In this document: positions 37,701 through 46,767 of the stretch, piece after piece
Layout of the letters: each line of letters opens with the position of its first letter
Position numbering within the stretch: position 1 is the first letter of the stretch
Assembly: GCF_032854445.1 (NCBI RefSeq)
Contig: NC_088304.1
Coordinates: forward strand, 12,347,704 to 12,411,703
DNA from: Liolophura sinensis
Lineage: Eukaryota; Mollusca; Polyplacophora; Chitonida; Chitonidae
Direction: 5' to 3'
Length of the DNA stretch: 64,000 bases
Notes under the pieces: generated by a model
What the model saw: only the letters and a program-made list of their open reading frames with translations
Database searches by the model: none
What the model was told of the DNA's origin: nothing
Made by a program: the position numbers and the translations under genes

Positions 37701-40700
37701 GCACTGCCCGGTTTCCTCCCACCATAATGATGGCCGACAGCATATAAGTGAAATATTCTTGAGTACAGTCTTAAACACCAATCAAATGAAAAAATACATG
37801 TATTAAAAATAAAACAGTTGAAGTTCATCATACTTTATGTCATGTGTCTCCCAGGCCACTGTGATGTTTAACCAGCAGTTAGCTAACAATGCCAAGTTGA
37901 GAGCAGAAATTGATGACCTAAGACAGGAGAAGAACGTCTTTGATAACTTGTACAAGAGGCTGTCTCGCCAATTTGAGGAGCTAAAAAAAGAGAAGACAGT
38001 TGTTATACAAGAGGCTACGCAGGCCTACGAAGAGAGGTGAGGGATGTTGAAAATTAGAACAGACTTCAACTGCTGATGTATTAAGTATTTATGGCCCTCA
38101 TCTGAAAATATTGCTTAACTTTTGAAATACACAAAATCTTGATATTCTCAAAATATAAAAAGTGATTAGAGCATTTAGCACATTTAAGGTTGAATACCAA
38201 AGATATTGCTCTCTTAAAGCGTGGAAATAATAACCCTCTGGACGTTCTGCATTACTCTTACTCAAACAATATTTACGGTATTCACGCTTCGTATTCTGTG
38301 TACCAGCCCCAATAGCACAGTTGGTAGAGGGTCCACTTGGGAGCGGTAGATCCATGGTCAATCCTGGGTGGAGTCACACCTAAGACCTTAAAAGAGGAAG
38401 TTGTAACTTCCTCGCTTTGCGTGCAGCATGAAGGGGATAGTGCAACGACTGGGTGTACCCTAATTTAAGTAATCCAAACCTCTGGTTGTTTTTTACCTGT
38501 AGATATGAGGCGCAGAACAAGATGGTGACATTGCGGGAGCGCGTAGAGAAGGACGAGGCGCTGAACGAGTCTGAGATGAAGGAACTGGAGCGAGTCATCC
38601 ACCAGGATAACAAGCTGAAGGAGTTCATGATTGCCAAGCTCAGGACCGGGCCTTCTTCAAGGCTGAAGAAGAAGCCAAGAAAAGCAAAGGTACATGTAAT
38701 TATATAGTATTTTGCTTCATTTCAATCCCAGTTTATCATGTGGGATCCTGCTTCAATCCCTGTTTATAATGTGGGATACCACTTTAGTTTCAATTTATAA
38801 TGTGGGATCCTACTTCAATCCCACTGTATAATGTGGGATCCCACTTCAGTCCCGGTTTATAATGAGGGGATCCCATTTCAATCCCAGTTTATAATGAGGG
38901 ATCCCATTTCAATCCCAGTTTATAATGTGAGATCCCACATCAATCTCAGTTCATAATGTGAGATCCCACTTCAGTCCCAGTTTATAGTGTGGGAACTCTC
39001 TTTAATCCCAGTTCATAATCAGGGATCCATTTCAATCCCAGTTTATAATGTGAGATCCCACATCAATCTCAGTTCATAATGTGAGATCCCACTTCAATCC
39101 CAGTTTTATAGTGTGGGAACTCTCTTTAATCCCAGTTTATAATCAGGGGTTCCATTTCAATCCCGGTTTTATAATGAGGGATCCCACTTCAATCCCAGTT
39201 TATAATGTGAGATCCCACATCAATCTCAGTTTATAGTGTGGGAACTCTCTTTAATCCCAGTTTATAATCAGGGGTTCCATTTCAATCCCAGTTTATAATG
39301 AGGGATCCCATTTCAATCCCAGTTTATAATGTGAGATCCCACATCAATCTTGGTTCATAATGTGAGATCCCACTTCAATCCCAGTTTATAGTGTGGGAAC
39401 TCTCTTTAATCCCAGTTCATAATCAGGGATCCCATTTCAATCCTATTTTATAATGTGAGATCCCACATCAATCTCAGTTTATAATGTGAGATCCCACATC
39501 AATCAGTTGATAATGTGAAATCCCACAGCAGTCCCAGTTTATAATGTGATTTAACACCAATTCAAGAAATAAACTAGAAACAATCAGAACTGGCACAAAA
39601 CTCCACCCCAGCTAAATATACAAAAGGGCGTATGAGTTTCAAAAAAAGTATGTTGGACTAGCCACTGTGAAAAGGTAAAGTATGCATTTCATGTATTTTG
39701 TGTATGTCACAGTGTTAAAAAATCGTTCAAAAATTTCCTGGATCTGGAATCCAGACCCAGGTGACCACAAAATATGGTACTTGTAATTCTTCACCCTTTT
39801 CACATGTTTGCAAGGTGATTGTTCAAGCATTGTTCTGTGAAGACTGACAAAATTATACTTTTTGTGAAGCCCTGGAATTGGCCAACCCAGCCCATGTAGT
39901 TTTGTCTCCAGAATCACAAATTAAAAATGTGCATGAAGGACACTTATAGTTGCTCTTTCATATTAGGGTAGAATTAGAGTAGATTGTCCCTATGCCAAGC
40001 TGTGCACAGAATTTCATCCAGATCTGTGCATGGCCTGTTTCCAAGAAAGCCCCGATGGGACGGTCAAATAAACAGCAACAAAAACACCCAGAGAAGTGCA
40101 TTTCTAGAATCAAATTAATATCACAAAACATTACTTGTGGTGGTGAAGCTTTAACATTTTTCCAGTAGGATATCACCCTACCTCCCTAACAAACTTTAAA
40201 ACATGTACCTTTCTAGGAAAAGTAGATCTCTCAGTGTCAGACAAAAAATGTGCATAATGGTCAAGGGGAAAGTTGTAGGTCATGTATACAAATAGTTATT
40301 TATTTATTTATTTCATTGATGTTATTACGTCGTACTCGAGAATATTTCACTTATATGACGACAGCCAGCATGATGGTGGGAGGAAACCAAGCAGAGCCCG
40401 CGGGAAACTCGCAACCATCCGCAGGTTGCTGGCAATTTGATGTTAAATGCCGACTCGAGAATATTTCACTTATATGACGACAGCCAGCATGATGGTGGGA
40501 GGAAACCAAGCAGAGCCCGCGGGAAACTCGCAACCATCCGCAGGTTGCTGGCAATTTGATGTTAAATGCCGTACTCAAGAATATTTCACTTATATGACGA
40601 CAGCCAGCATGATGGTGGGAGGAAACCAAGCCAGAGGCCATGGGTAGTATAATAAATATATTTAATATATTTGCAGGCCACGAGCAAGAACTGAATCACT

Positions 40701-43700
40701 CAGTGGAGAAACAGATCATCGAGTCATACGAGGAAGCGTTCTCCATGATCAAAGAGATTACAGGGGAAGACGACTTGGAGAACATCGTCAATAACTTCAT
40801 TCAGAAGGAAGATGAAAACTTCGCTCTGTTTAACTATGTCAATGAACTAAACGACGAAACAGAACAATTGCAGGAGGAAGTCAACACCATCAAGAAAAAC
40901 ATCGTCACCTTCAGAGAGGACAACATCAAGCTGGATGAAGAGAGGAAGCAGTTTCTTAAGGAGTTGGAGGTGGGGAAAATCGTTTTAAAAGATACTATAT
41001 GCTGGGCCCTGTTGTGCAAAACTGTTTTAAGACTTAATACCAGATTTGACTTTAAGCAAATGTTCAGTTTTGTAATTAGCCCAAAAATAATTGTGTAACA
41101 GTACATTAAATTATGAAGTAAATCAGTTGCTCTTACACTCTTATTTTGGACAAATGTATCAGCTTCTGAGTTTGGCTAAAATTTTTAATATAAAAATGTG
41201 ACTTAATATTGGTATTAGCTAATACACTTTTGAACAGCTGGGCCCGGGAGAGTTTTGGCAAAAAATCCTTATTCAATAATCCAATCAAATTTTCTGAATT
41301 TACCAAGAATAGCTCACATTGTTGCATTTCATTAAATATCGGTCTTGTACATGTACTATTGATGATGTCAAAATGACTCTAAAGTTTGAAAAAGTTCAAA
41401 AACGCGATGCACTCAATTTTAGGAACTTTATTGGGTTTTGCATGGTATTTTAAAGTAATAGCCAAAATTCTGTTTGGTAAGGTTTTACTAATTCTTTGCA
41501 GTAGAACAATGCAAATTGAATTCAGCTTTAAACTGAACTGCTGTTGGACAGGAAACAGCACCTTATTGTTTTAAGATGCAAAATCTTCCATCAACATTTC
41601 ATTCTAGCTAGCTTTTACTTGGGTTATTGAGTTGTTAAAAACAAGTGTGCCTTTCAGTTGACCTTGGAACCAAGCCGCGATTGGGCGAGAATACCTTATC
41701 AACTTGTTTAAAATACAAATTCATTTTTTAGCGAGCTTTAACATAGGACTATTGACTTTTAAACGTATCTTTTCACTGTGTGCTCAGATTCGCACAAACC
41801 GGGCTGCAGCAGAGGCAGACGAGCTAGAGAAGGCACACACACAGGAGCGTAAAACGCTGGAGGAACTGAAGGGGGGCATTGCCACACTGTTCAAAATTGT
41901 GGACTGCGACCCTTCCATGATGAGGGAGATGCTAGGCAGTGTGGACGAGGTCACAGATAAGAACGTCATGCAGTATTTAGGAGTGGTGGGAACAGAAGGC
42001 ACTGGAGATGCTACATATATACCCAGTATCTCGATATGAAGGTGAGTGAGATTTTAGCCAAGAAATATTTATTTATTTACCCTGTACTGAAGAATATTTC
42101 ACTTATTGTGACATTGGCCAGCGTTACAGTGGGAGGAAACTGAGGAGAGCCCTGGGGGAAATCAACAACCATCTGCAGGTTGCTGGCAGGCCTTCCCAGT
42201 TACAACCGAAGAGGATGCCTGCATGAACTGGACTTGAACTCATAGCAACCGCATTGGTGAGAGGCTCCTGTGTCATTGCATCGTGCTGGCACACTAACCA
42301 CTCAATCAAGGAGGACCCCTCCACGAAGCGCTATGTTTGTGAACCTTTTAACCTTTTATATTGGGTTAAAGGTGTAGTTTAAAGTTTAAAATGGCTTCTA
42401 TAGTAAGAGCTGTGAGTTTTACTAGATATGAAGTGAGTGCCAAATGGTGTGGAATGGAATGGAAGAAAGTTAGTTAGGAACATACTGTTTTGTTTATGTA
42501 CTTACAATACCTGCATTTTATTGGTGTTTATTGGTGTTCAGTAATATTCAAGAATATTCTTGTTCAACACCATATTCAAGAATTTTCTTATTCAACACCA
42601 TATTCAAGAATTTCCTTATTCAACACCATATTCAAGAATTTTTCACTAAGCTGACAGTGGTCATACTTTGGCTGATAACTGACAATATTTCCAACCTCCA
42701 AAAACCCTGAGTGTAACGAGTGGGCTAGGGGTGGATTTGATCATGCGATCTCAGAGCCAATTGGTTTTTGACGCTAACAACACATTAACAATCGGTGCAA
42801 CTTGAGTGTAACGAGGTGGGCTAGGTGGATTATTGATCATGCGATCTCAGAGCCAATTGGTTTTGACACTAACAACACATTAACAATCGATGCAACTTGA
42901 GTGTAATGAGTGGGCTAGGGGTGGATTTGATTATGCGATCTCAGAGCCAATTGGTTTTGATGCTAACAACACATTAAACAATCGATGCCTTGTGTTTGTA
43001 CATACATATATACATGTTTGTATGCGGCTAAACCAATGTTATGTTATCCCATGCTATTTTCCTCCCTGACAGGTTAAGAAGGGTACCCCTCAGACACAGC
43101 CCTACCTCATCCCCTGGCATGCCTGGGGAGGAAGCGCCCAGGGCACCTACAACCACCAGCAACAGGGCTCCCTCCATAATGCCACCAAGCCTGGGGTAAG
43201 CCTCATGGCTGACTTTAAGAATCATACAGCACAGCTCAGTTGTCCATCAGATTTTGTTACGTGTATAAACCAAACAGATTCCTGTAACTTGATCTCACAG
43301 CAATCTGATTTTTAACAGATTGATTTTTTTTTTCTCAAGGCAAATAAGTGAGGATAAAATGTAAGCCATGTCAAAGATACATACTTAATTCTTCAGACAG
43401 GTGAAGATCTTATCGATTAATTATATACCGGTAATCATTTCTTTACTGCTTTGTAACAGGAATTTAGATAGATTGCAGTACCGTTTACATTAATATTTAA
43501 TGCAGTGAATTCCTGGATTCCCTTAAAGAACATGAGGCTGCGTGAACAAAAGTTTTATGGAAACAGTTATGACAAATTCTACCTGATCTTTTACATTATT
43601 CAGTTTTAATATACAGTGTATCAAATTTGTATCATTTGTTTGTACATGTATCATCCAGCTGGTAAGCTAAAACTTGGCTTGAGAATCAGTAGTAATTGCC

Positions 43701-44457
43701 ACTGGTTATCTCCCTTGATGTGCCTAGGGTAGCATGCGTGCATAAAATGAGCTATTTGTGACCACTGCAATACAACACGTATCTGGTATAATCCGTGGTC
43801 AATTTACATCTGTGCTGTTTTGGTAGCCATTTTGGTTTGTTTGTTCAAATTTGTGATAGACACTTTTAAGCCCCTAAACTTTTGTGTGTAAATGATACAT
43901 GTAATAGTCAGTAAATGAATTTCCTTTCGTAACATTTTCATCAATCTCTTAGATGGCAGATCACCTGTTATGGGGGTCTTCCAGCAACCTGCGGATGGTC
44001 GTGGGTTTCCCCAGGCTCTGCCCGGTTTCCTCCCACCATAATGCTGGCCGTCGTCGTATAAGTGGAATATTCTTGAGTACAGCGTAAAACTCCAATCTAA
44101 TAAATAAATAACCTGTCATGGGAACTGCCTGTAGTACATGGACTTAGTTGATGTCATGGCCTTGTACAATTTACCTTTTCCTATATGTGAAAAGGTTGAG
44201 GAATTAGGGTACTGCTCCTTTTCTGATGGCATTGATGTATGACTTATCTCCCTTGCTCTGCTTGCAGTGGTACTGACGACGTCTCTGACGACGACAACGA
44301 GGAACTGAACAGTCGACCGTTCACGCGTGAGGAACTGAGCCAGCTGGTGCTGCAGAACCTGAACCGCCCACGCACTACCGTCTCCTCCTCCCCCAATGCC
44401 ACACCCAACCGCACCGCCACTATCAAGGACACCAAGAAAAAGCCAACCAAAAAGTAG
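31619..44457 (+). CDS. ODAD1: Outer dynein arm docking complex subunit 1 (CCDC114/CCDC63 family), nine coding exons
   Basis: Exons: 31619-31779, 35370-35559, 36809-36934, 37855-38036, 38503-38689, 40677-40969, 41788-42041, 43073-43195 and 44268-44457. The product, about 567 residues, is a coiled-coil axonemal protein; in the family it anchors outer dynein arms to doublet microtubules of motile cilia. Family signatures seen are LRKQLRGMEIDRKAY (exon 1), ATVMFNQQLANNAKLRAEID (exon 4), ELERVIHQDNKLKEFM (exon 5), and LFKIVDCDPSM with VMQYLGVV (exon 7). The tail is Ser/Thr/Lys-rich. The length is close to human CCDC63 (about 560). All introns are GT-AG. Exon phases agree only if one base is missing in exon 5, two are extra in exon 7 and one is extra in exon 8. 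The gene is therefore either miscalled in the assembly or damaged. Read literally, exon 7 ends at a TGA (42037-42039). Confidence 0.9.
31780..33184. other. ODAD1 intron 1, first part
   Basis: Holds T-rich runs near 31909-31935 and the 96-bp tandem repeat at 32300-32603. No coding sequence is seen. Confidence 0.5.
32300..32603. repeat. 96-bp tandem repeat, about 3 copies
   Basis: The unit GTTTGTACATGCAGGCTTCT, CATGTCTCCTCCTTGTGCAA, AGGCTGATTTGTGTATG, AGTACACACATGCAGGAGCT, TTCCTGCACACATGGGTG occurs three times with few changes. The period is divisible by 3, so several frames stay open on both strands. It is not coding. Confidence 0.92.
33214..33425 (+). repeat. Dispersed repeat shared with 63.57 kb
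   Basis: TTAGACTTTAAAAGTCAAAAT, TTATTTTAGCTGAGATTTGT, TACAATAACTTATCCAGAATT and GAAATAACAATTTTAAAGTG match 63568-63762 in order and orientation with moderate divergence. This is an interspersed element without coding capacity. The copy at 63.4-63.8 kb has a tRNA-like box B upstream, suggesting a third SINE family. Confidence 0.6.
33650..35369 (+). repeat. Approx. 46-bp tandem array of splice-acceptor-like units
   Basis: Roughly 35 units of the type TCATCTAATATTTCCCCTCAG, then AGCAGAGATAGAGTCATTACTGTG (early units have AACTGAGATTGTCATTACTGTATCC). The array runs directly into exon 2: the last unit supplies the real acceptor (CCCCATCAG|) and the first coding bases. Each unit therefore carries a pyrimidine tract, CAG and an exon-2-like start. 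Only the last copy is followed by an open coiled-coil frame. Confidence 0.9.
35370..35559 (+). CDS. ODAD1: ODAD1 coding exon 2
   Basis: Starts with one base completing Glu, then AEIESLLKENEEIQTILRLV and LSKLIEEVDGYHKEVEQEKS, and ends DIQ|GTCAGG in phase 0. Heptad-like coiled coil. The first 20 or so bases are identical in pattern to the units of the preceding intronic array. Confidence 0.9.
35560..35949. other. ODAD1 intron 2, first part
   Basis: AT-rich sequence with no feature recognised before the minisatellite begins. Confidence 0.4.
35950..36735. repeat. Approx. 60-bp minisatellite in ODAD1 intron 2, about 13 copies
   Basis: The unit TGATAGTGCCTGTATAATGC, TGGCAGAGTGTTTCATTTCA, TCAGCTGTGCCCCTGAGAATAT recurs with point changes and small length changes. 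It ends about 70 bp before the exon 3 acceptor. Confidence 0.9.
36809..36934 (+). CDS. ODAD1: ODAD1 coding exon 3
   Basis: Acceptor TGTTACAG|ATC, phase 0. It encodes ILTVEKQILHQRKKPTGPRV to LNVMENRLHK and ends at donor AAG|GTAATT, phase 0. The KQI..QRKK and LENRL-type segments match the family at this place. A nearby second AG (CTTACAG) would break phase. Confidence 0.88.
36935..37482. other. ODAD1 intron 3, first part
   Basis: AT-rich sequence. Nothing recognised before the SINE. Confidence 0.4.
37483..37797 (+). repeat. SINE with an internal 21-bp triplication
   Basis: Head (TGTGGCCTAATGGTAGGGTA, GTCACTGTGAGTTCAAGTCCAG), middle and core/tail (AAGTGAAATATTCTTGAGTAC, CACCAATCAAATG) of the main family. 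The middle GTTTCCTCTGGGCACTGCCC block is repeated three times exactly (37648-37710), which makes the open frames here repetitive. Confidence 0.9.
37855..38036 (+). CDS. ODAD1: ODAD1 coding exon 4
   Basis: Acceptor CTCCCAG|GCC, phase 0. ATVMFNQQLANNAKLRAEID, NVFDNLYKRLSRQFEELKKE and VIQEATQAYEE are a strong match to the FNQ/NAxLRxEID and YKKLxKEL blocks of the ODAD1 family. Donor AG|GTGAGG leaves two bases that exon 5 completes as Arg. Confidence 0.95.
38037..38304. other. ODAD1 intron 4, first part
   Basis: Nothing recognised. The intron also contains a second-family SINE head further on. Confidence 0.4.
38305..38461 (+). repeat. Second-family SINE, head and middle
   Basis: AGCCCCAATAGCACAGTTGG contains a good box A (TAGCACAGTTGG); GGTCAATCCTGGGTGG is the box-B region. 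CACACCTAAGACCTTAAAAG, GGAAGTTGTAACTTCCTC and GCAGCATGAAGGGGATAGTG follow. The element is cut off before its CACTCACTCA tail and lies 40 bp from the exon 5 acceptor. Confidence 0.8.
38503..38689 (+). CDS. ODAD1: ODAD1 coding exon 5 (one-base deletion)
   Basis: Acceptor ACCTGTAG|A. Encodes YEAQNKMVTLRERVEKDEAL and ELERVIHQDNKLKEFMIAK. From there the literal frame gives LRTGPSSRLKKK, but the next frame gives AQDRAFFKAEEEAKKSK, as expected for the family. One base, probably a G, is missing at about 38638/38639 (AAG|CTC). Independently, the literal exon ends in phase 0 while exon 6 needs a one-base carry, which the missing base would supply. Confidence 0.9.
38700..39560. repeat. Approx. 32-bp minisatellite in ODAD1 intron 5, about 26 copies
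   Basis: The unit CACTTCAATCCCAGTTTATA, ATGTGGGATCC recurs. A higher-order block (CAATCTCAGTTCATAATGTG ... GGGAACTCTCTTTAATCCC) recurs near 38940, 39065, 39215 and 39345. The array begins 10 bp after the exon 5 donor. Confidence 0.92.
39561..40294. other. ODAD1 intron 5, remainder
   Basis: Unique sequence with possible old repeat remnants. No gene or confident repeat is recognised. Confidence 0.4.
40295..40640 (-). repeat. SINE tail/core amplified three times in tandem
   Basis: After an antisense tail (TTATTTATTTATTTATTTCATT) the core ACTCGAGAATATTTCACTTA, GACGACAGCCAGCATGATGG, CGCAACCATCCGCAGGTTGC occurs from about 40331, 40451 and 40571, a period of 119-120 bp. Copies are nearly identical, and the third is truncated. 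The SINE head is absent. The array ends only about 36 bp before the exon 6 acceptor. Confidence 0.92.
40677..40969 (+). CDS. ODAD1: ODAD1 coding exon 6
   Basis: Acceptor ATTTGCAG|GC. The first two bases complete a codon begun in exon 5. Encodes HSVEKQIIESYEEAFSMIKE, DDLENIVNNFIQKEDENFAL and FNYVNELNDETEQLQEEVNT, a typical coiled coil of the family (the F.LFNYVNELN block). Donor GAG|GTGGGG in phase 0. Confidence 0.93.
40970..41787. other. ODAD1 intron 6
   Basis: AT-rich unique sequence with no repeat or gene recognised. Confidence 0.45.
41788..42041 (+). CDS. ODAD1: ODAD1 coding exon 7 (two one-base insertions)
   Basis: Acceptor GTGCTCAG|ATT. Encodes IRTNRAAAEADELEKAHTQE, LKGGIATLFKIVDCDPSMMR and KNVMQYLGVV, the conserved C-terminal family block. 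After VV the literal frame reaches a TGA. Ignoring one G in the run 41988-41990 and one C in the run 42022-42024 restores EQKALEMLHIYQYLDMK, as expected. Exon length is then 252, phase 0 at both ends. Donor AAG|GTGAGT. Confidence 0.9.
42064..42320 (-). repeat. tRNA-derived SINE, near full length
   Basis: Antisense tail TATTTATTTACC, core GAAGAATATTTCACTTATTG, middle ACCATCTGCAGGTTGCTGGC, head AACTGGACTTGAACTCATAGCAACCGCATTGGTGAGAGGC (box B) and AGGAGGACCCC. Moderately diverged. It begins 23 bp after the exon 7 donor. Confidence 0.9.
42540..42990. repeat. Two minisatellites in ODAD1 intron 7
   Basis: First, a unit of about 28 bp (ACACCATATTCAAGAATTTTCTTATTCA) four times at 42540-42650. Second, a unit of about 100 bp (TTGAGTGTAACGAGTGGGCT, GATCTCAGAGCCAATTGGTT, AACAACACATTAACAATCG) three times at 42705-42990. 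The first unit resembles the SINE motif TCAAGAATATTTCAC and may have grown from it. Confidence 0.9.
43073..43195 (+). CDS. ODAD1: ODAD1 coding exon 8 (probable one-base insertion)
   Basis: Acceptor CCCTGACAG|GTT. Starts VKKGTPQTQP in phase 0. To reach exon 9 in frame the reading must shift after about 43103 (run CCCT), giving TSSPGMPGEEAPRAPTTTSN and RAPSIMPPSL. The low-complexity Pro/Ser/Thr tail and the IMPPS motif suit the family C-terminus. Donor GGG|GTAAGC. The exact site of the shift is uncertain because this segment is poorly conserved. Confidence 0.75.
43196..43971. other. ODAD1 intron 8, first part
   Basis: Unique AT-rich sequence. Nothing recognised. Confidence 0.4.
43972..44112 (+). 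repeat. SINE, 5'-truncated copy
   Basis: CTTCCAGCAACCTGCGGATGG, GGCTCTGCCCGGTTTCCTCCC, CACCATAATGCTGGCCGTCG and TATAAGTGGAATATTCTTGAG, then an AATAAATAAATAA tail. Well preserved, so relatively young. Confidence 0.92.
44268..44457 (+). CDS. ODAD1: ODAD1 terminal coding exon 9
   Basis: Acceptor TGCTTGCAG|T. After one carried base it reads GTDDVSDDDNEELNSRPFTR, EELSQLVLQNLNRPRTTVSS and a basic KDTKKKPTKK end, with stop TAG at 44455-44457. The acidic DD..DDDNEEL stretch followed by a short helix and a basic tail closes the protein. Confidence 0.88.
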
Positions 44458-45120
44458 AGCAGGATGGCTTTAAAATATATTCAAGGAGCAACCTCACGAT
44501 ATATAACTGCATCTTTATCATGTGAAAGAGTTTTTGCAAACTGCTTAAAATTTGAACTCCACCAAAACTTCCTTCGCTGTAAAATTTTTCAGCTGTTCCA
44601 CTTAATTTTCTAGTAAACATATTTATTAGCTATGGCTTATAGGTTTTTGATACTTAACTTTATTCACTTTTTGCATTGTAATGCAATATTATAAGTTCTT
44701 TCTTACACCAAAATGCATTTTGATATGTACAGGTATAAATGTATGTCAACTTTTCACGAAAACTTTAAAGGTGATTTTAATTTTTTTATCATGCTGTTTT
44801 ACAGCATTCAAATGTGAGCAACTTTTATAACATTTTTGTACTATTTTTATACACGTATATGTGCACATGCAAACTTGTATTTCTGCTCTCAATATTCGGA
44901 AGTGCATTGTTGGAATAGAAGCTGTTAAATTATAGACAGCTTCTATTATATATAAAATATGCAAAACTAAATATCTTGTCTTGAAGTCTTCATTTCAGTC
45001 TCATTCTACATATAAACTGGTGCACTTTTTGTGATATAATTGTTAGAGATGTGTACAGATTTACACATTGTTTTTTGTTAAAGACATGTAAGAGAAATAA
45101 AGAGCTTAAATTAAAATTTT
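44458..45120 (+). other. ODAD1: ODAD1 3' UTR with polyA signal
   Basis: AT-rich sequence after the stop codon. A canonical AATAAA is at 45096-45101, with a T-rich region just after (TTAAAATTTTTTATGTGATC). No other signal of equal quality lies between. Confidence 0.65.
45096..45101 (+). terminator. ODAD1 polyadenylation signal AATAAA
   Basis: Canonical hexamer about 640 bp after the ODAD1 stop, followed within 20 bases by a T-rich downstream element. Confidence 0.6.
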
Positions 45121-45164
45121 TTATGTGATCAGTGATGTATATGATGTGTCTTCGTTCAAGTTAC

Positions 45165-45545
45165 AAGTAAGACATTAAACCCCAAGCACTCACTCACCCA
45201 CTCGTTCCAGTTACAAGTGGGGCCTCTGTGGCTCAGTTGGTTAGCGCACTAGCGCAGCGTAATGACCCAGGAGTCTCTCATTCCTGGAAGATTTCCACCC
45301 ACCATAATGCTGACCACCGTGGCATAAGTGAAATATTCTTGAGTACTGCGTAAAATACCAATCAAATAAATAAATAAATAAATTCCAGTTACAAGTATGA
45401 CGTTAAACCCCAAGCACTCACTCACTCACTCACTCGTTCCAGTAACAAGTAAGACGTTTAACCCCAAGCACTCACTCACTCATTCCAGTTACAAAAACGA
45501 CGTTAAACCCCAAGCCCTCACTTACTCACTCGTTCCCGTTACCAA
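45165..45545 (+). repeat. Tandem second-family SINE tails interrupted by a SINE
   Basis: The motif CGTTCCAGTTACAAGT, GACGTTAAACCCCAAGCACT, CACTCACTCA recurs at about 45165, 45385, 45440 and 45485. A main-family SINE (45219-45382) sits inside it. Confidence 0.85.
45219..45382 (+). repeat. SINE with central deletion, intact head
   Basis: GGGGCCTCTGTGGCTCAGTTGGTTAGCGC is a textbook box A region, followed by GCGTAATGACCCAGGAGTCTC. The centre including box B is deleted, and the core and AATCAAATAAATAAATAAATAAA tail are intact. The 14-bp sequence TTCCAGTTACAAGT flanks it on both sides (45205 and 45383). This is either a target-site duplication or the repeat of the host array. Confidence 0.9.
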
Positions 45546-45734
45546 AGTCCATTCCAGGATACACTTGTTTTCTTTAAGTCATCAGGGCAGATCATTCCAG
45601 GTTAAGAAGCGTGTCTTTCGTTTACTCAACCACATAAAGTGTTGCTTTAATCCTAACCTGAAAACAGGAATGTTCAGGAATCCCACAACTCCGTATCTTG
45701 GGGCTTTTTTTATTGCTATAAGTGTTTTACTTTC

Positions 45735-45991
45735 CTTTGATTTGATTTATTTGGTCTTTTTTTTTATGTCGTTACGTAATAAGAATGTTTCACTTATACG
45801 TTGGCAGTCAGCATTATGGTGGGAAGAAACCGGGCAAAGCCCGGGAAAAACCCACGACCATCCGCTGGCAGCTGGCAGATCCCATGCATGACTGGAGAGG
45901 AAGCCAACATGAGCTTGACTTGAATTCACTGTGACTGCATTGGTAAGTGGCTCTTACGTCAATGCGCCCACGGTGGCCATGGAAGCCCCAA
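45735..45991 (-). repeat. tRNA-derived SINE, full length but mutated
   Basis: Antisense order tail, core (AAGAATGTTTCACTTATACG), middle (CCGGGCAAAGCCCGGG, GACCATCCGCTGGC) and head (GACTTGAATTCACTGTGACTGCATTGG, GGCCATGGAAGCCCC). Confidence 0.88.
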
Positions 45992-46767
45992 CTGTCCTTT
46001 GAGGGTCATTGGGGCAGTATTACATAAAGTTCATAAGAGACCATGTGACATCTACGAATATGTTGCACACATATAATATGTTGTCCTGGCTATGCAGGTA
46101 AATAAACACATTCTTTGCATGCTGGGAACTTTGTCAGTAACTTGTCAAAGGTTCTGATTTCCTCCGTAAAACAGAAATATTCTTGACAAGTGAAAAGAAA
46201 GCCAAATCAATCATTTAGATCAAATTATATGAAATTTCTGGACCGATGTGGCTTGGAGTATTACTCACTATTTAAATGAGTGATGAATTTTTCACCTTTA
46301 AAGGCAAAGAAAACACTAAAGTGAAGTATATGTCAGATTAAAAACTGTTCTTGAAATTAGTTGGACTTATTTTGTAAAATTCTATTTAAACCCAGTAAAA
46401 TTCATTTGAAACTTTGTATTCTATAGACCTTTCCTGACCATATTGGGACCAGTCAGATCACGTTTTTTTTGCCACTGGGCACAAAGACTGCTACATTTCA
46501 ACCTTCAAAATGCATACACACACAGACCTTATGAATACATTTCATGAATGCACCTTGAAGCAAACGATTTCCAGCAGAATAAAGTCAAAGTTGCAGTCGT
46601 AGCACGTCATTTTTTTCCTGTAATACTGCCGTGTTTGTGTCCTACTTACATGTTTTGTGAGCACTGATACACCAAAAAGCATGAGGTATTACAATAAAGA
46701 TTGACAAAATATTACATAGCTTTGGACTGCTGCTTGGCAAGTTCCCCACAGACAGCCAAATGGCCAG
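45992..46767. other. Intergenic between ODAD1 and the next SINE
   Basis: No gene is recognised. A very decayed SINE remnant may lie at about 46120-46200 (GGTTCTGATTTCCTCCG, AGAAATATTCTTGAC). Confidence 0.35.
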
